Shown one piece after another: positions 11,134 to 21,700 of a stretch of 64,000 nt of DNA. Below the pieces are notes generated by a model. The model had not been told where the DNA came from, did no database searches, and saw nothing but the letters and a program-made list of their open reading frames with translations. Position 1 is the first letter of the stretch, and each line of letters starts with the position of its first letter. The stretch is taken from assembly GCA_029204225.1 (NCBI GenBank), contig CM055113.1:5982647-6046646 (forward strand), written 5' to 3'. Source of the DNA: Diphasiastrum complanatum. Taxonomy: Eukaryota > Streptophyta > Lycopodiopsida > Lycopodiales > Lycopodiaceae. Both the position numbers and the translations under genes were made by a program.

Positions 11134-11880
11134 CTCCTCCTTAGAAACTAGCCTGGTAAGATTAAGGAGTTTGTGAAACTTTTTGAGTGGATCCTTTGGT
11201 ATGCATATGAAGTAAAAAACTAGCAAAAGATCCATCATAGCAGCACCTCACCAGATCCATGATAATATTTCTTTGGTATAAATCATTTGCCAACACCTTT
11301 GAAGAGCATTCCACCAAATTGCCACTATACCAATGTGCTTCCTCCATGCTTGATGATGAACTTTGATTTGAAAGTACCATTTTCATGAAGATGGCTGCAC
11401 CACAATGAAATTCAAACTATGAGTATCAAACTCATTCTTGCTCTTACTAGATCCAAGAGCATACATTTGATGACTCAATCACTTGCTTTCTAAGTAATTT
11501 GGAAACACATTATCTCACTCCAACTATGAGATGTAGAAACCTCATAAAAGCAAGATGGTACATCAAGTAATGAAAGAAAAGCATGAGAGAATATGTTGAA
11601 GTGAATACCACCTAAAACTTGTCTCTCTTACCATAAAAGATGAGCCATAAAGACTTGGCCATCCATCTTGAAGATTCCCTTGAATCCATGTGTTGAGGAT
11701 ACTCCTCCTCAAACCTTGACCCATCACATCTTGATAGTCTTCAATAGATATGATTTGAGATGCATCTTGAGTTGCCTTGATCTCGGCCCCTTCCAAGGTT
11801 GAATGTCAATTCTCATAAAATATGTCATCTTTACTCTCAATCACTTTTAAAATAGAGAGTATAAAGGCTTTATAGGCCTC
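11134..11880 (-). pseudogene. internal remnant of minus-strand C2-type copia
   Basis: Reading from 11880 down, KVIESKDDIFYEN and EGAEIKATQDASQIISIEDYQ align in order with the C2 linker (KVIDSRDVVFHEE, GGAEIKQPQNLSPIVIED). After this the sequence decays and reaches the purine tract at 11143-11134 with no RT or RNase H core in between. So this relative of C2 also lacks RT, here with RNase H too. Confidence 0.7.
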
Positions 11881-12759
11881 CTAAGCATCCAACCATGATC
11901 CACGAGCTTGGAAATTCAACGAGATCGACCCAATAGACTGACCTTTATCAATCAGCAACGATATCTCAACAACATGCTGAAAAAGTATGGAATGGCTAAT
12001 TGCAAACCCCATTCGACTCTGGACTAAAGCTATCAAAGGAATAGTCTCCTCAAATTGAGGCAGAAAAGGAGGAGATGAAGCGCTACCCATTTCAATCCAT
12101 CATCGGCTCATTGTTACACGCGACCAGACCTTGCATATTCGGTCAGCACACTCAGCCAGTTCTTGTCAAATCCAGGCGTAACTCATTGGAAAGTGCTAAC
12201 AAAAGTCATGAAGTACATCCAAGCAACGACAACTCTTAGCATCTGCTACGAAGGCAGCCAAACTGCCAACATTCTTGAAGCCTACACAGATGCGAATTGG
12301 ACAGGAGATGTCGACACTAGAAAATCAACTTCTGGATTTGTATTCTTATACAACCAAGGCCCAATCTCATGGAACAGTCGGAAGCAGACCTCAGTTGCAT
12401 TATCATCAACGGAATCCGAATACATAGCTGCCACCAATGCAACCAAAGAGGCGATCTGGCTCAGGAAACTACTTGTAGACCTCAATCTTACACAAACACT
12501 TCCTACAACAATCTATTGTGACAATCAAAGCACAATAGCGCTTTCTCTCAATCCGAGATTTCACTCTCGAAGCAAACATATAGAAATTAGGTATCATTAC
12601 CTTATAGAGAAAGTGCACAATAAAGAAGTAGACTTGATTTTCTGTAGAACAAATTGCATGGCAGCAAATTACTTCACAAAGGCTCTATCAAAGGAGCAAC
12701 ATCTCAGATTTAACGATATGTTAAATCTGAAGTTCAAAGTTTTTCAGGATCCACATTAA
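11881..12759 (+). pseudogene. copia RT C-terminus and RNase H (C3)
   Basis: A plus-strand copia end begins abruptly at about 11881. The first part is in frame but with stops, reading through IGSLLHATRP toward SQFLSNPGVTHW. From 12163 a clean frame encodes RNase H: EAYTDANWTGDVDTRKSTSG, SSTESEYIAATNATKEAIWL, YCDNQSTIAL and RSKHIEIRYHYLIEKV, ending at TAA 12757-12759. The RNase H acidic residues are present. The family differs from C1, C2, C5 and C7. Everything 5' of RT motif E is absent. Confidence 0.9.
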
Positions 12760-12766
12760 GGGAGAG
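12758..12766 (+). other. polypurine tract of C3
   Basis: AAGGGAGAG overlaps the stop codon region of RNase H and directly precedes TGTTAGA, the start of the 3' LTR. Confidence 0.8.
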
Positions 12767-13860
12767 TGTTAGATTTTTTTTATGCTCAGTCTTAAACAAA
12801 TCGTTCAAGTAATGAGCATCTTGAAAAACCGAAGGCCGACTTCAAATTTTCGGACCTTCACATTTTTCCTTTCTTTTACCTTAAATAATTTTTTCAGGCA
12901 CCTTCGCCCTTTTTCGCTCCTTAGCAAAAATTGCGACACACTGGCCAAGTGGCCAGAATGCCTTAGAGACCATTCTTAAGGCACCTTTGCTTTTTCTGCC
13001 TTCTTCACCTTTTTCGCTCATGAAAAATGCGACACATTGGCCAGAATTACTTAAACCGTTTCTGGACCACCTTCACCTTTTTCGCCTTTTTGCTCTTTCC
13101 GAAAAATGCGACAAAGTACCCAGAAAACCTTAAAACCATTTTTAGGGCACCTTTGTCTTTTTTGGTTTTCTTCGTCACCTCTAAACTAAGGCACTTTTTG
13201 CCTTTCTCATTGCCTTTAGTTTAAGGCACCTTTGCCTTCTTCTCTGCCTTCAGTGTAAGGCACTTTTCGGCTTTTTTGGCTTCTTCGCTAAGTTGATTCT
13301 AAGAGCGCCTTAGGGATTTACATACCTTCAGTGTAAGGGCACCTTCGGGTTTTTCAGCTTTTTCGTTTTTGCTACATTGGCTGACCGACGTCGCCAACTT
13401 ATCAGCAACCTCAAAACAGCTGGAGAACCAAATATCCCAAAGGCGGTTAGCGGTTGCCAACTTTGTACATGTGCAAAGACTGGCGTAAATAGCATTAAAG
13501 GCTTGTAAGATATTTTGTTCCTCGACACTTGTAAATCTATATATTAGCTGATTCAAGCTATGAAAGAGGTTATTGAGTTAATTGAATTTCTCTTTCAATT
13601 AGATTTTTCTGTAGCTAGCGTTATCACGCTCAACAAGCTGAAGGTATTACTTCAAGCTATTGTACTCACTGTTGATATTAATCAAAGTGCAATTTTTGTC
13701 TCACTACTGCATCGTTCATTTGTGCATTTTGTATGAATTCTTCTACTTGAATAATTCTGCTGCTAATTGTTGCGTTTCCGTTCCTACACGCCACGCTCAA
13801 TCCTCGAGCTTTCGTTGTCGCTCACGCCCACACACGATTTTACGACAAACCTAAGTTTTG
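12767..13860 (+). repeat. 3' LTR of C3 (end approximate)
   Basis: It starts TGTTAGATTTTTTTT after the purine tract. A TATA-like TATATATTA at 13538-13546 followed by about 320 bp fits a U3-R-U5 layout and puts the end near 13860, but no second LTR is available to fix it. Degenerate tandem units fill the first half. Confidence 0.65.
12895..13340 (+). repeat. degenerate tandem repeat inside C3 LTR
   Basis: Units of about 80-100 bp contain GCACCTTTGCC or CACCTTCGCC, TTTTTCGC, and AAATGCGACA-type blocks. GCGACA occurs at 12933, 13029 and 13109. Further on, AAGGCACCTTTGCC and CCTTCAGTGTAAGGCAC are repeated. The units have diverged strongly. Confidence 0.65.
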
Positions 13861-15120
13861 ATCATTTGACAAAACAATTAAAAAGAAAAACAAAAATTAT
13901 AGATCTACCTAAAAAAGATCTCTTCACTTCCCGATTGATGTTTTCTAGTTCAGAATGGAACTAACAAGTGTCTCCTACTCAAGAAGAATCTTGGAATGCT
14001 AGTTTTAGAGGTGGAAAACCTCACTAGAAATACTCGTCAAATTCTCACTAAGTAAGTTGAACTATCTATAGCTAATAGAAGAGCAAGCGAATGTTTCTAC
14101 CGAGGAATGTGAATACTCACCTTCACATGTGTGGGGTGAGTGTTTGCAGATCTGGACAAAAACATTCGTTGAACCCTCTATAGAAAGCTCAAATCAAAGT
14201 TGGCAAACATTTTTATCCACTCACATGTGTGGCATGAGGTTTTGAAGTGGAACTAGTCTATAACTCAAAAAAATGTATGGGTCCTTGAAAATCTAAGCTT
14301 TTCTTAAATCACTGAGTAAGAAATGGTTACTTATCATTTATAGAGTGGATTTTTAGTTAACCAAGTAGCTGGGTAGATCTGGAGAAAAATAAAATGCAAT
14401 TGTTGACCTTGAGCGGTACTTGCACAAAAAGGGTTAGTACAAAAGCTAGTCCATGTGGCTGTAGACCTTAGTTAGCCAAGTTTTCAGGAGATGAGTAACT
14501 CTGTTAAGAACTTGTTGAGAAGTAGTCGAATGTTTATATGAAGAATTGTAAATACTCACCTTCACATGTGTGTGGCAAGTGTTTGCAGATCTCAAGGAAA
14601 ATACTCCCCCGGACCTCCACAGAGAGCTCTCCTAGAGTAGCTGCTCCAGCCCCTGCATACGAACCTGCTCCGGCAACTGCATACGAATCTGCCGTCTGCC
14701 CCAGCATGTTGTCTCGATCTGTATCTAATGGATGACTGTTTCAAGCTCGCAAATCTATCTACGTCTATCCAGTGTACATGACTCCAGCGATCTCCAGCAC
14801 CAGATCATCCTAGAATCCCTTTGGGCAGCTAGCTTTTTGCCCCATCACTCTGCTTTGCATCAAAGCTGAGCGAGGTAGAGAAACGGCAGGAACAAGTATC
14901 GTGCCTATTTGTCCTTTGTAAAAAGGTACGTTTTTTTTTTAAATCTTTTGGGCCCATTCCGGAATGGGCAACTAAGGTCTGTATACCGTACAAAAATTGA
15001 AGAATTGATGCCATTCAGTTGAAATAGCTCCTGATCATGAAGTATGTTGATGTATTTTTCTTTTTGTGTTTATGTGAATGTTTAAGAACATTCTAGACCC
15101 TCATTAAGATGATAGTTTGG
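13861..15120. other. non-coding stretch with a 439-bp spaced duplication
   Basis: No gene is seen. A block of about 110 bp around 14095-14200 (AATACTCACCTTCACATGTG, GTGTTTGCAGATCT, then an AGAGAGCTC-like end) recurs at 14530-14640 with moderate divergence. A third CACATGTG lies at 14222. A two-copy GCATACGAA(C/T)CTGC(C/T) repeat is near 14657-14695. The origin is unknown; it may be old LTR material. Confidence 0.5.
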
Positions 15121-15325
15121 GTCACATTCTCATCCTAGGCCAGTGGAGGCCTCATGGGTGGGACTCTGGTCATGTCCTCATCCTAGGCAGGTGGGGCCTC
15201 ATTGGTGGTAGAGAGGTATCATGCTTGCAAAAAACAATCTAATTGGTAGAGAGCAATCATGCTTGCAAAGAACAATCAAATATGGTAGATAATCATGCTT
15301 GCAAGAACAATCTAAGCTGGTAAAG
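15121..15325 (+). repeat. two short tandem repeats
   Basis: First, CTCATCCTAGGC(C)AG(T)GG-GGCCTCAT occurs twice, near 15129 and 15178. Next, GGTAGA...ATCATGCTTGCAA...AACAATC occurs three times (ATGCTTGCAA at about 15221, 15259 and 15295), with a period of about 36-38 bp. They lie upstream of the HNH gene. Confidence 0.75.
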
Positions 15326-15640
15326 ATACCTCTAACTTGAAATCTACCACCATTGGATCTATTTCAAGATAATCTTATAAATCATTCTCCATTGAAAATC
15401 CTTTATATGAATATTTTGACATGGAAGTGGTGGAGCCTTAGCATTCATTATGTTAGTGTTAGTCCTTGGACCTATCACGCCCTCCGAATGACCCGGGCGG
15501 ACATGCACCACCCTGGGATGAGGCTGGGCCATAGCAGTTACAGAAATTTCTCCCTCACTTTACACCTCTATCAATCAATACACTCCAACGAGCTAAAAAT
15601 CAGCCACAAGACAGCTTCACGAAATTCCCCTCATAGCAAC

Positions 15641-15840
15641 TAACTAGTAATCATCACACATTTCACAGGACACCGTGATCCTCTACCTTGGATTTTTCTC
15701 TGGGCAATTACCTCACCTCTTTCCTGAAGCTAGAGCCTAATAACTAATCATCACACATTCACACTACCAGTGACTATACCGTGCCCTGTGCCTTGGATCT
15801 TTCTCTAGCTGCAAGCATCTCACTTTCTTCCCTAGGCCAT
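15641..15840 (+). repeat. 97-bp tandem duplication upstream of the HNH gene
   Basis: Copy 1 (15641-15737) and copy 2 (15738-15840) both contain AATCATCACACATT, a CACCGTG or ACCGTG block, CCTTGGAT(T/C)TTTCTCT and a CTCAC(C/T)T(C/T)-rich end. They are diverged but collinear. The second copy ends at the putative TATA box, so the duplication lies in the promoter region. Confidence 0.75.
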
Positions 15841-15848
15841 ATATATTT
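15838..15848 (+). promoter_or_regulatory. putative TATA box of the HNH gene
   Basis: CATATATATTTG lies about 365 bp upstream of the ATG and about 90 bp before the proposed 5'UTR intron donor. Transcription would be expected to start around 15865-15880. Confidence 0.45.
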
Positions 15849-15934
15849 GCACCTGCTTTATTGATACCCACCATCATTTGCTAGTTTTGTGGCTTTTGTC
15901 AGCACTGATCAGTTTCATACCTTCATTTTTCCAG

Positions 15935-16196
15935 GTACGTCTCATTGTTTTTGTACTACAAGCTTCTAATCTCACGTTTTGTTCTCATGTTCCAGAGTCT
16001 GGAGTCAAAGTCGATACTCGTGGTTCATGTCTTCTAACATGACATTCATGTTCACAATATCCTGGTTGTTGGACTTGCGCAGATTAAAAAGCTGTGAAAT
16101 CTTATTTACGAATAACTAAAATGATATTTGGGCTCTTTTTCAGTGGTAGTGTGTAATTCTCACTAATCTGGATGTATGACATTTTGAGCTCCACAG
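15935..16196 (+). other. possible 5'UTR intron of the HNH gene
   Basis: A strong donor CCAG|GTACGT at 15934/15935 and an acceptor CTCCACAG|C at 16196/16197, ten bases before the ATG, would define a 262-bp intron. Its interior is T-rich, as is usual for plant introns. This is inferred from splice consensus only. Confidence 0.4.
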
Positions 16197-16206
16197 CAAC
16201 AATAGC

Positions 16207-16695
16207 ATGTCAGGGGGCCTGGTTTCAACAGTGGTGGCGTTGTTGGTGATATGCACGCTCGCAGATGCGCAGCAGCACCCAGTTCAAGCTGGCGTATATC
16301 CAGATCCAAAAATGACACCAGGAAGCGTCCAAGAGCTTCAATCCAATGTGTTCTGCCAGTTAGGGTGGCCATCCGCACATCGCAATGTATCAGACGCTGA
16401 AAAGCTACAGGTATATTCTAATTACGGACTTCCTGGCGGAGATTATACGGGCTATTGCTCAAGTGGTTGCGAGGTGGACCATCTTATTCCACTGGAGCTT
16501 GGTGGTTCCAATTATATATCAAACTTATGGCCTCAAATGTATACTGGACAGTGGAATGCACACACCAAGGACAGTCTAGAGAATAAGCTACACGAGCTGG
16601 TGTGCTGCAAAGCTATAACTGTAGATGAAGCTACAAATGCCATATCCACTGATTGGATTGTAGCTTACAATAACTATCTCTCAAAAGTTTGTTAG
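16207..16695 (+). CDS. secreted HNH-nuclease-family protein
   Basis: An intact 162-residue frame runs from ATG 16207 to TAG. Residues 1-21 form a signal peptide (hydrophobic core VSTVVALLVICTLADA, likely cleavage after Ala21), so the product should enter the secretory pathway. The core is HNH-like: EVDHLIPLELGG (89-100) followed by SNYISNLWPQ (101-110), then NAHTKDSLENKLHELVC (117-133) and IVAYNNYL near the end. Asp91-His92, Asn106 and His119 are candidate metal or catalytic residues. The mature part has six Cys (50, 84, 88, 133, 134, 162), an even number that could pair. The pattern from FCQLGW through YGL, DH-I-LELGG, NLWP, KD-LEN-LH-VC resembles a family I know from bacteria, so transfer is possible. 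It is single-exon in the coding part, with no retroelement features. DNA or RNA cleavage is inferred, not shown. Confidence 0.85.
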   Translation: MSGGLVSTVVALLVICTLADAQQHPVQAGVYPDPKMTPGSVQELQSNVFCQLGWPSAHRNVSDAEKLQVYSNYGLPGGDYTGYCSSGCEVDHLIPLELGGSNYISNLWPQMYTGQWNAHTKDSLENKLHELVCCKAITVDEATNAISTDWIVAYNNYLSKVC

Positions 16696-18477
16696 TGGTC
16701 ATTTGCAAGCCACGGAATATACTTGTTGGCTTGAACTGAAATCATGATGGCCATCAGCTTAAATGCCTCATATTGATCGTTATGTTATGCCATGATCTTA
16801 GGACAATATCGCTTGCCTAGTTTAGTGTTTTGATAAACTACAGGATAATCTGAAGTTTGAAGTCACACTGCATACTGAATGTTATGCTTATAAGCCATTA
16901 CTAATAGTAAGATCATGCATATAAGCCATCTATTTCAGACTCGAAACTACTGTACATGCATATTTGCACACTGAATGACAGCTAATTGTGTTCACATCAA
17001 ATTCACAGGGACAAATCATGCCATTCTATACATTGGTCATAGCCAATATTGAATTCGTAAAATCAGTTTTCAAATTTTTACAAAGAAAACTAAGCGCATC
17101 ACAAAACGTAATTTGTAGGGCAAATTTTTTTTACACGCACCTTCTAAACTTTGGAAGGTGCAAAATTTTTTACCTAAACAAAAACAAAAAAAAAAATGTG
17201 AAAACAGATTTCACATAAGGGGCGGAAGGGCCTCGGAGGGCGACCTCCCCTCCCCCCCCCCCCCCCCAATACTTTTGTTGGGTTATATTAAATGAATCCA
17301 AGCACTTTTGCAATCAAATAGATGTCTTTCACTATTTTCAAAGACCAACAGTGCAATAATAATTTGAATTAAATTTTATTAAGATCACGGCACAATTTTT
17401 TTGGTTGCTTTTACAATTTGTCTATTTTGTCTCGAGCCAAAATCAAATTCACGTTCTTCGCCTTGCACAATTGAAAGGTTGGGCAATTGTTAATTTAAAA
17501 TGCCATTTAAATTTTTCAGTTGACGATGCAACTCCAAGGTTAGACAAACTAACTTTTTCTTTTTGAAATGTTAAAAATTTGAAAAGATGTTTAATTCCGA
17601 TTCCAAAAAGTTTAATTAGTCAAATGGATCAACCTTATGATGATCTTTTTGAGCCTTCCGTTCTTTTAACATAGACTTCAAAAGAGACAATCCCACAATC
17701 TTGACTTGAGCATAAAACAAATTAAGCAAAAATTCAACTCTTTTAAGAAGTAACAATGATACTAAATTTGAATATTGTTTTCCCCACAATAATGTACTTA
17801 GAATTTCATTACATTAAATTCTAAATCGATGCTAAAAGCTAGTCTCATTGATATTAGCTATGCATCGCTTTGTCTCATTAGACAACTTAATATAGTCTAA
17901 AAAATTGTATGCCAGATTAATGAAACACTTGGCTTTGGTGCATATGACACATCAACAAAACTTTGAAGTACTGCTAAGGAAAATGTATTTTTGTGTCTAA
18001 GCCTCTTAAAAGAAGAGGTAAATATCTAATCAATTTGTTTGTGGATGTGGCCCACAAAATAAGAATCTTACTTTTATTGTTTTGAGTTTTATTGGTCTAC
18101 CAGCATTGACAAATATGCCAACACAATCTGGTTTTTATTTTTTTTAGTAGAATTGTAAAGCTACAAAATAAGAGTTTCAAAGAGATTCTCGCCAAATTCA
18201 TGTCAGAATAATGCAAGCCTTGTTTATAACCCAATGATATGTTTTTGATGTGATTAGTAAATTTTTACTTTCAGTACACACGACAAGGATGAGTGGTTAC
18301 CATGCAGCAATACTCTGCAAAAATGGAGTTTGGCATTTTGCAAGTTCTGCGAGTTTTTCTCCTATTAGGCTCGGACACAAAAGTAATAGCATGTGGCGTG
18401 CTATATTTTTGTAGAAATACACGTGAAAAAAATCAATGAGTGCATCCAAAAGATTGATTTGATTATTCCACCATATT
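16696..18477. other. non-coding DNA with a poly-C run
   Basis: AT-rich DNA without a credible gene. It includes the 3' flank of the HNH gene and a run of 16 C at 17252-17267. A 6-bp-arm hairpin ATAGCA...TGCTAT is near 18387. Confidence 0.5.
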
Positions 18478-18739
18478 CTACACAAAATTTCACACAATTT
18501 TGCTTTTTACACCACCTTAATCCGAGTTGTAATAAGAAAGTTAAGGGCAACCAAAGTTTGGGATAGTTAAAATTTTAGCTCTACCTCCCAGCAAAAACAT
18601 GGCACACCGGCGTGCTACCCCTTTGCTGGGACGTAGAGCTAGAATTTTCACTATCCCAAACTTTGGTTACCCTTAACTTTCTTATTACAACTTGGATTAA
18701 GGTGGTGTAGAAAGCAAAATTGTGTGAAATTTTGTGTAG
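18478..18739. repeat. 262-bp near-perfect inverted repeat (foldback/MITE-like)
   Basis: The left arm CTACACAAAATTTCACACAA (from 18478) is the reverse complement of the right arm ending TTGTGTGAAATTTTGTGTAG at 18739. The match continues inward through CACCACCTTAATCC, AAGAAAGTTAAGGG, CAAAGTTTGGGATAG and CTAGCTCTACGTCCC-type blocks to a short loop around 18597-18621. The arms are about 115-120 bp with few mismatches. No coding capacity. It could be a MITE or foldback element, or the template of a long RNA hairpin. No clear target duplication was found. Confidence 0.9.
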
Positions 18740-21700
18740 GATTCCATAGATAGCGAAAAAATGATTGAAATTTCAATTTTTCGAAAGAAAACAAAAACTC
18801 GATTTTTGGTTTAATTTACGTAATTCAAAAAATTCTGACAAAAATATTGTTAGTACAAAAGGCAATCGAATCAAAAAATTGAAATATTGTTCAATTCTTA
18901 ATGTCATTAAACCAATGTCCAACTGGCATGCAAAGCACACTACATCAGTCACAAAATGTCATTACAGAATTTTTTACGTAAATATCAATTTTACGAAATT
19001 TGTCAGCCAATAACACTGATTTGTGACCCAACCGTTAGAGCACATGTGTATGACCACTCAATTCAACTGTAAATCCCTTGTGCATATCAAAATCACACTG
19101 AGAATCAACATGCAATCAATCCATGCAAGCACAATACTACAAACTAGGGAAATGACTGGCATGCAATTAGAACAATTCAAAAGTTTGCCAATTTTACTCG
19201 CAAAATTGAAAAACTTCAAACGGCCATAACTTTGGTTACAGGACACCCAATTGGGTGTTGTCAAGTTCAGAACAGAGGGAGACCTAGTGACCAAGACACT
19301 TGCCACATCAGCCTACCACCTAGGCTTCACACATGTGAGAACAAAGTAACTGAAATTCTATAGTAGGGCACACTTCCACATGGCAATATGTTGTAAAATC
19401 AATCAAACACCTCCCCAAGCTCAAAAGTAATGCTACCAATAGTCTTAGATGGTCTATTAGACTTCTGTGAAACATTCATACAGGTCCTATGAAGCAGTAT
19501 AGGTTGAGAACGAAGATTTCTTGGATTGTAGAAGTCAAAATAGCTTCAAACTTGATGGAGATGAAGCATAAGCCTCCGGCCATCAATTTACAGGTCTGAT
19601 AGATTGTTGAGAAGGTAAGAAAAGAATGTTAATCATGCTATAAAAGTTTTTATCATGATCTCCTTATGGACTGGGAGCAATCCATCCTCTAAAAACCACA
19701 AAAATAAGCTATTTTTTGGTCTTTTTTTACTTTCTACAAGTCCAATTCATGAAAATCTTGGCTTGAACTTCAGGGAAAGCTTCAAAAGACTTTGGTTCAC
19801 CTCTTTACAAGCTCTACATGGTGTTTTATAGCCACCTACTATCCAACTTTATGAAAAAACAAGCAATAATGATGATTTTTGGCTATTTTCCGATTCTTTC
19901 TTCACTATAAAGTGGAAATTCATGACATGCAACTCTGTTGCAACTATTGTCAGCTATATAATAGACCAACAAATGGAAATTGTCCCGAAAGGTCAAGAGG
20001 ACTCCTCGACCTTAGCATTAATAGGGTTTTCAAAGAGCAATTGTAGAATTACAACAAGTGGCAAAAACCTATTGGATGGGTACTATAATGAGTAAATTAT
20101 GATGGCTTGCTAGCCCTTCAAGGGCCTTCACTTATAGACATGTGCTAAATCTAAGCAAGGTGGCAAACATTGAAAGGTTGACAATCACTAGCAATCATTG
20201 GCAATAAGTGACAAATCGCTCCTCTTTGTAACATGTCATGGGTTCAGTGGGGAGTACGGTAACCATTATAAAAAGAAAAAAGTGATAAAGGAAGTTATCA
20301 TGAGGGAAAGAAAGATGGGAAGTACAAAAAGTAAAAGGCACCCAGAAAATCTAGGCCACATGGCAATGAGGGGACATAAGGTACATGAAATGGAAAAATA
20401 AGTTTGAAGGGTGGCAAAGTGTCAAAATGAAAGGGAGCCTTTTGAAAATGGGTGGAGATCAACCACATCATCCTCTTTTATCCTCTTCCAAACTCTTCTT
20501 GATCCTTGATGGCTTTTGTTGATCCTCCTTGTGTGATGGGTGTTTCTTCCTCCTCTCTATAACCTCTCTCAATCCTCTTAATCTCTTACTAATATGCTTC
20601 TAGTTTGTGTGAGAGTATGGTGTGAAGACTTCTTTGAGAACAATGTGTTGATTGTAAAAGCATTATGATCCTTGTGATGAACATTGTCTTGGAGATTATT
20701 GTTGTCATTGAGAAAGTTATTGTCTTTGAATGAGGGAAAAGGATTTCATCTAATACATTGCATTGATAGAGAAAGATAGTACTGTGGAATGAGAGTGCTT
20801 TTGTGTAAAGAGTGTTTTTGAGTAAAGACCGCTTGGTGAAAATGCCTTTAATATTTTGGGAGATGAAATAGTCACCTGTAACTAGTAGTTGCAGCTTTCC
20901 ACGGTTGCATATTGACTATTATGAAGCCTCATACACCCTGTCTCTAAAACAAGCCTTAGGGAGCTACCATCCAAACCTGTCACCACAAGTTTCAATGGCA
21001 CTAGAGCCTCACCATCTCACCTCCAAGAGGCACAATTAGCGCCTGCAGGCCCTTACCATCAGCATCGATAGCATATTGAGCAATCAGCACACATGCACCT
21101 AATGTATAGACAAGCAACCACACTAATAAGGTAGCTACTAACAGGTACTTCTGGTTGTTCTGCACTCTTGCTGAGATATGTCTCCTATATGTCTCCTTTA
21201 CTTACTTTGGCATTCCGTTAGATAGTAGGAAAAGCTGGTTCTTGTTGAAGTTTCGTATGTTTTAAAAATCTTGTGATGCTAACTAGAAGATTAAGGTGGT
21301 TGCAACTAAGTCCTTATAAGGCTCACTTGAATTTTGGTATGTGAAAGAAAGATGGGATCACCCGATGATTTATCCAACAGGTCCAATTGGTCTCCAGAAC
21401 CAAGATGCCCTCCTTCACGTAGACTCTTCTTGAGTCGGCTTAGGGGATAATTTGTAATGCTAAAATCCTTTGGGATTTTTAAATACACCCAAATCCCCAT
21501 TTAAAAGTCTCGAGTCGATCATTTCAGATTAACATAATGTCGGTGCCTATCATGGGTACACACTGGACATTCTTATGTGCTATTTGTAGTATTTCTTGCA
21601 TATCATGTAGGAAATCCGCTACCTTCTAAAACCTGATCATACGAGTCTCTACTAAAACGAGTGATATAGGTTCAAAACTGTACATAAGCACGCACGGGCT

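Noticed and set aside
16163-16378. Minus-strand frame over the HNH gene start
   Set aside because: It overlaps the better supported plus-strand gene with signal peptide and HNH motif.
16207-16695. HNH gene as simple bacterial contamination
   Set aside because: Its flanks on both sides are AT-rich plant DNA with retroelements, and it has a TATA box, splice-like sites and a signal peptide; assembly chimerism is still testable.
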